Shown here piece by piece: positions 6,397 to 7,763 of a DNA stretch of 7,763 nucleotides. Position numbers and translations under genes: made by a program. The DNA comes from JALNYB01 sp023230065. GTDB taxonomy: Archaea > Thermoplasmatota > Thermoplasmata > Methanomassiliicoccales > Methanomethylophilaceae. Under the pieces are notes generated by a model, which was not told where the DNA came from, ran no database searches, and saw nothing but the letters and a program-made list of their open reading frames with translations. The stretch is taken from contig JAVESW010000058.1 in assembly GCA_034006405.1 (NCBI GenBank), positions 1 to 7,763 on the forward strand. The letters run 5' to 3'. Position 1 is the stretch's first letter. Every line of letters begins with the position of its first letter.

Positions 6397-6401
6397 GGAG
6401 G
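6397..6401 (+). promoter_or_regulatory. Shine-Dalgarno sequence of the small ORF
   Basis: GGAGG ends nine bases before the ATG at 6411. It is the best ribosome-binding site in the window and is the main reason to accept the 30-codon ORF that follows. AATACGGA (6392-6399), overlapping it, is the reverse complement of TCCGTATT at 6525-6532 after the ORF, so the site could be masked by pairing in the mRNA. Confidence 0.6.
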
Positions 6402-6410
6402 CCGTGATAA

Positions 6411-6503
6411 ATGGTTTACATGGACGAGTGGGAGTACAACCTATGGTTGGAGCTCCACAAAGACGAACTTCTGGCAGCAAAGGGTGCCGGATCCAAGGAC
6501 TAG
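6411..6503 (+). CDS. 30-residue acidic small protein upstream of integrase
   Basis: This short ORF begins MVYMDEWEYNLWLELHKDEL and ends in a flexible AKGAGSKD tail. It is acidic and Trp-rich at the front, with a pattern suiting a single amphipathic helix. No family is recognised. The strong GGAGG at nine bases and the promoter directly upstream support translation. Its position just before the integrase is where small recombination directionality factors or control proteins are often found, but size and charge are not typical of a DNA-binding excisionase. It ends in TAG; if TAG is decoded as pyrrolysine, the frame continues 14 more codons to TAA at 6546-6548, three bases before the integrase ATG. 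Confidence 0.5.
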   Translation: MVYMDEWEYNLWLELHKDELLAAKGAGSKD

Positions 6504-6551
6504 GAGAATCAGAAGCCGAAGGTTTCCGTATTATCGGAGTGTGAGTAAGAA

Positions 6552-7517
6552 ATGGGAAGATATCCGTTCACAGAATGCATAAACGAATACTTGCCCACTG
6601 AAGTGGGCCATCTGTCTGCCGAGACGATCTCTACCAACGGCAGGCGTCTGAGGCAGATCGCCACGATCTTCAACCAGCTGAAGGCCGAGGGGAAGGTCAG
6701 CACAGACAATCCCCGGAAGATAACCGCCCAGGACATCGACGTGTTCGTCGGATACAGGCGTCAGACTGTCAAGGCATCCACCGTCAACAAGGATCTCAGC
6801 ATCCTGATCAAGATGCTGATGTACTTCGACAACGACGCCGTCCTCAAGTTCAAGATCAAGTATCCCGCGCATTATCCCAAGCGGTACAAGAAGCGCGGAG
6901 CTTCGCTGGAAGAGGAGAAGGTCCAGGCGATTTTCGACAGGGCCTCCAAGATCAATGTCGGGAACTGGGAGCTCATGGAGGCGTACGGGCTGGTCTGTCT
7001 GTCCATAAGCACGGGGTTCAGACCCAAGGAGCTCCACATGCTCTCGTTCCGCAACGTGAACAAGACGGAGCACGGCTACGAGATCCTCGCCGAGCATGTC
7101 AAGGGGGAAGGAACATACGGCAACGCCCGTTGGGTCCCCGTCCATCCGGACGGTACCGCGGCCTTCGAGAAGTATCTCGAGGCTAGGAGGATCCGTCTGG
7201 GGAGGGCCGGGAAGTCAGAGGATGCCCTCTTCCCTCCGATCAAGCACAACGGCGGATACATCTCGTACGGGAGGATCCGCACGCTGAAGAGCATGGTCGA
7301 GGACGATCTCGAGATGAAGTTCGACTACAGGAAGTGCAGGCGCACTTTCGGTCAGAGGGCGATCGACGAGGGGCAGAGCATGCACGACGTATCTCTGGTC
7401 ATGGGGCATGCGACCACCGCCACGACTCAGAAGGATTACTGCGACAAGGACGAGCACAACGCGGCCCGCGACATGCAGAAATTCTGGTCCGGCAAAGGGG
7501 CAATAGAGGAGCAGTGA
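6552..7517 (+). CDS. int: tyrosine recombinase / integrase
   Basis: This 321-residue protein would integrate and excise the element at tRNA-Lys. An N-terminal SAM-like core-binding domain (about 5-95) precedes the catalytic domain (about 115-310). Catalytic residues are visible: R157 in TGFRPKELHML, K184 in EHVKGEG, R263 in CRRTFG, H286 in VMGHATTATTQ and nucleophile Y296 in KDYC. The box II histidine (HxxR) is replaced by R260 (RKCR), and Y296 lies ten residues after H286, one more than in XerD-like enzymes. The gene is intact, so a suicidal SSV-type split at the att site is excluded. GGAG (6536-6539) and GTGAG (6541-6545) may serve as ribosome-binding sites. It is GC-rich like rep and ends 121 bases before attR. 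Confidence 0.94.
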   Translation: MGRYPFTECINEYLPTEVGHLSAETISTNGRRLRQIATIFNQLKAEGKVSTDNPRKITAQDIDVFVGYRRQTVKASTVNKDLSILIKMLMYFDNDAVLKFKIKYPAHYPKRYKKRGASLEEEKVQAIFDRASKINVGNWELMEAYGLVCLSISTGFRPKELHMLSFRNVNKTEHGYEILAEHVKGEGTYGNARWVPVHPDGTAAFEKYLEARRIRLGRAGKSEDALFPPIKHNGGYISYGRIRTLKSMVEDDLEMKFDYRKCRRTFGQRAIDEGQSMHDVSLVMGHATTATTQKDYCDKDEHNAARDMQKFWSGKGAIEEQ

Positions 7518-7528
7518 TGAATACACCT

Positions 7529-7558
7529 GCGTTCGAACCTACCCTTAGATTCGAGCGC
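7529..7558. repeat. 9-bp inverted repeat between integrase and attR
   Basis: GCGTTCGAA (7529-7537) and TTCGAGCGC (7550-7558) form inverted arms with one G-T pair and a 12-base spacer. TTCGAACC (7532-7539) also matches the tRNA T-arm at 7654-7661. Its position beside the core suggests an integrase arm-type site; it could equally be an mRNA 3'-end hairpin after the integrase stop. Confidence 0.4.
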
Positions 7559-7570
7559 ACTTCTCAATAT

Positions 7571-7615
7571 CGGAGGCGCTAAAGGCCTCGAAACGCCGAA
7601 ACAATAGAATTTTTT
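7571..7615 (+). terminator. probable terminator of the integrase transcript
   Basis: GAGGC (7573-7577) can pair with GCCTC (7585-7589) around a 7-base loop; an alternative stem pairs GGCG (7575-7578) with CGCC (7594-7597). A run of six Ts (7610-7615) follows, which is the main signal for archaeal transcription termination. Confidence 0.45.
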
Positions 7616-7636
7616 CAGAAGATCTGGATGAGTAAG

Positions 7637-7713
7637 TGGCGGGCCTGAAGGGATTCGAACCCTTGGCCGTTCGATTAAGAGTCGAACGCTCTACCTAGCT
7701 GAGCTACAGGCCC
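7637..7713 (-). tRNA. tRNA-Lys(CTT), intact, with encoded CCA
   Basis: Reading the minus strand, all arms are present: acceptor GGGCCTG with CAGGCCC (7713-7707 and 7647-7641), D-stem GCTC/GAGC, anticodon stem TTCGA/TCGAA around loop CTCTTAA, and T-stem AAGGG/CCCTT around TTCGAAT. The anticodon CTT reads lysine AAG codons. Discriminator G (7640) is followed by CCA (7639-7637) in the DNA. No intron is present. The 3' end is shared with the attR core, so the gene was rebuilt intact by the element on integration. Confidence 0.96.
7639..7657. repeat. attR core (3' end of tRNA-Lys)
   Basis: This is the exact 19-bp direct repeat of 108-126. It spans from the first C of the CCA end into the T-loop of the tRNA gene, a usual target segment for tyrosine integrases. 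The strand exchange point must lie within this block of identity. Confidence 0.88.
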
Positions 7714-7739
7714 CTGCGAAACCTCTACAACCTGTTTTC

Positions 7740-7748
7740 ATTAATAAA
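7740..7748 (-). promoter_or_regulatory. TATA box of tRNA-Lys
   Basis: The minus strand reads TTTATTAAT, centred about 30 bases before the tRNA 5' end at 7713. That gives a start site a few bases before the mature tRNA, as usual for archaeal tRNA genes, and supports an archaeal host. Confidence 0.65.
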
Positions 7749-7763
7749 CCTGTCTGTTTTCTT

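Larger units (their letters stand above)
108..7657. mobile_element. tRNA-Lys-integrated element (integrative plasmid or provirus-like), complete
   Basis: The element is bounded by two perfect 19-bp direct copies of GCGGGCCTGAAGGGATTCG. The right copy is the 3' end of an intact tRNA-Lys gene and a tyrosine integrase gene lies beside it, which is the classic arrangement for tRNA-targeting archaeal elements. The spacing of the copies predicts an excised circle of 7531 bp. It encodes a Rep-like initiator, a restriction-modification operon with its own regulator, and an integrase. No virion, conjugation or partition gene is visible, so an integrative plasmid is more likely than a full virus, though a satellite or a decayed provirus is possible. 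Boundaries are read directly from the sequence; mobility is inferred. Confidence 0.88.

Noticed and set aside
5736..6503. Toxin-antitoxin pair formed by the RHH protein and the 30-residue small ORF
   Set aside because: RHH proteins are often antitoxins, but the two genes diverge on opposite strands and the small protein shows no toxin motif; the RHH gene is clearly placed to control the RM operon.
6531..7145. 204-codon minus-strand open frame opposite the integrase
   Set aside because: It is antisense to a gene with a full set of tyrosine recombinase residues and has no independent motif.

Overview
The window looks archaeal and holds a complete, small integrated genetic element together with its tRNA integration site. 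Archaeal features are TATA-type promoter boxes at the expected spacing upstream of the tRNA and of the two divergent operons, a Rep protein resembling archaeal HUH replication proteins, and short or apparently absent 5' leaders. The GC-rich codon style of the backbone genes would suit a Thermoplasmatota methanogen such as a Methanomassiliicoccales member, but that placement is inference, not proof.

Layout: bases 1-107 are chromosomal flank. A 19-bp sequence at 108-126 (attL) is repeated exactly at 7639-7657 (attR), where it forms the 3' end of an intact tRNA-Lys(CTT) gene on the minus strand (7637-7713). The element between the two copies is about 7.53 kb. From left to right it carries: a probable HUH-type replication initiator (221-1426); a small basic ORF overlapping its stop codon (1423-1743); a GC-rich array of strong hairpins that share a GAGCG(C/A)AGCG loop motif (about 1745-1997); a minus-strand operon (6308 to 2034) encoding a tandem ribbon-helix-helix regulator, a beta-class DNA methyltransferase and a 903-residue nuclease-methyltransferase of type IIG architecture; a divergent control region (6309-6410); a 30-codon small ORF with a strong Shine-Dalgarno sequence (6411-6503); and a tyrosine integrase (6552-7517) next to attR.

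The element therefore appears to be a tRNA-targeting integrative plasmid or provirus-like replicon. Rep would replicate the excised circle, and the hairpin array is a candidate origin or structured RNA. The integrase would move the element in and out of tRNA-Lys. The restriction-modification operon would provide defence and stabilise the element, with the tandem RHH protein the likely controller. The RM operon is visibly more AT-rich than the rep and int modules, which suggests a mosaic in which a defence cassette was inserted into a replication-integration backbone. No capsid, terminase, conjugation or partition gene is visible.
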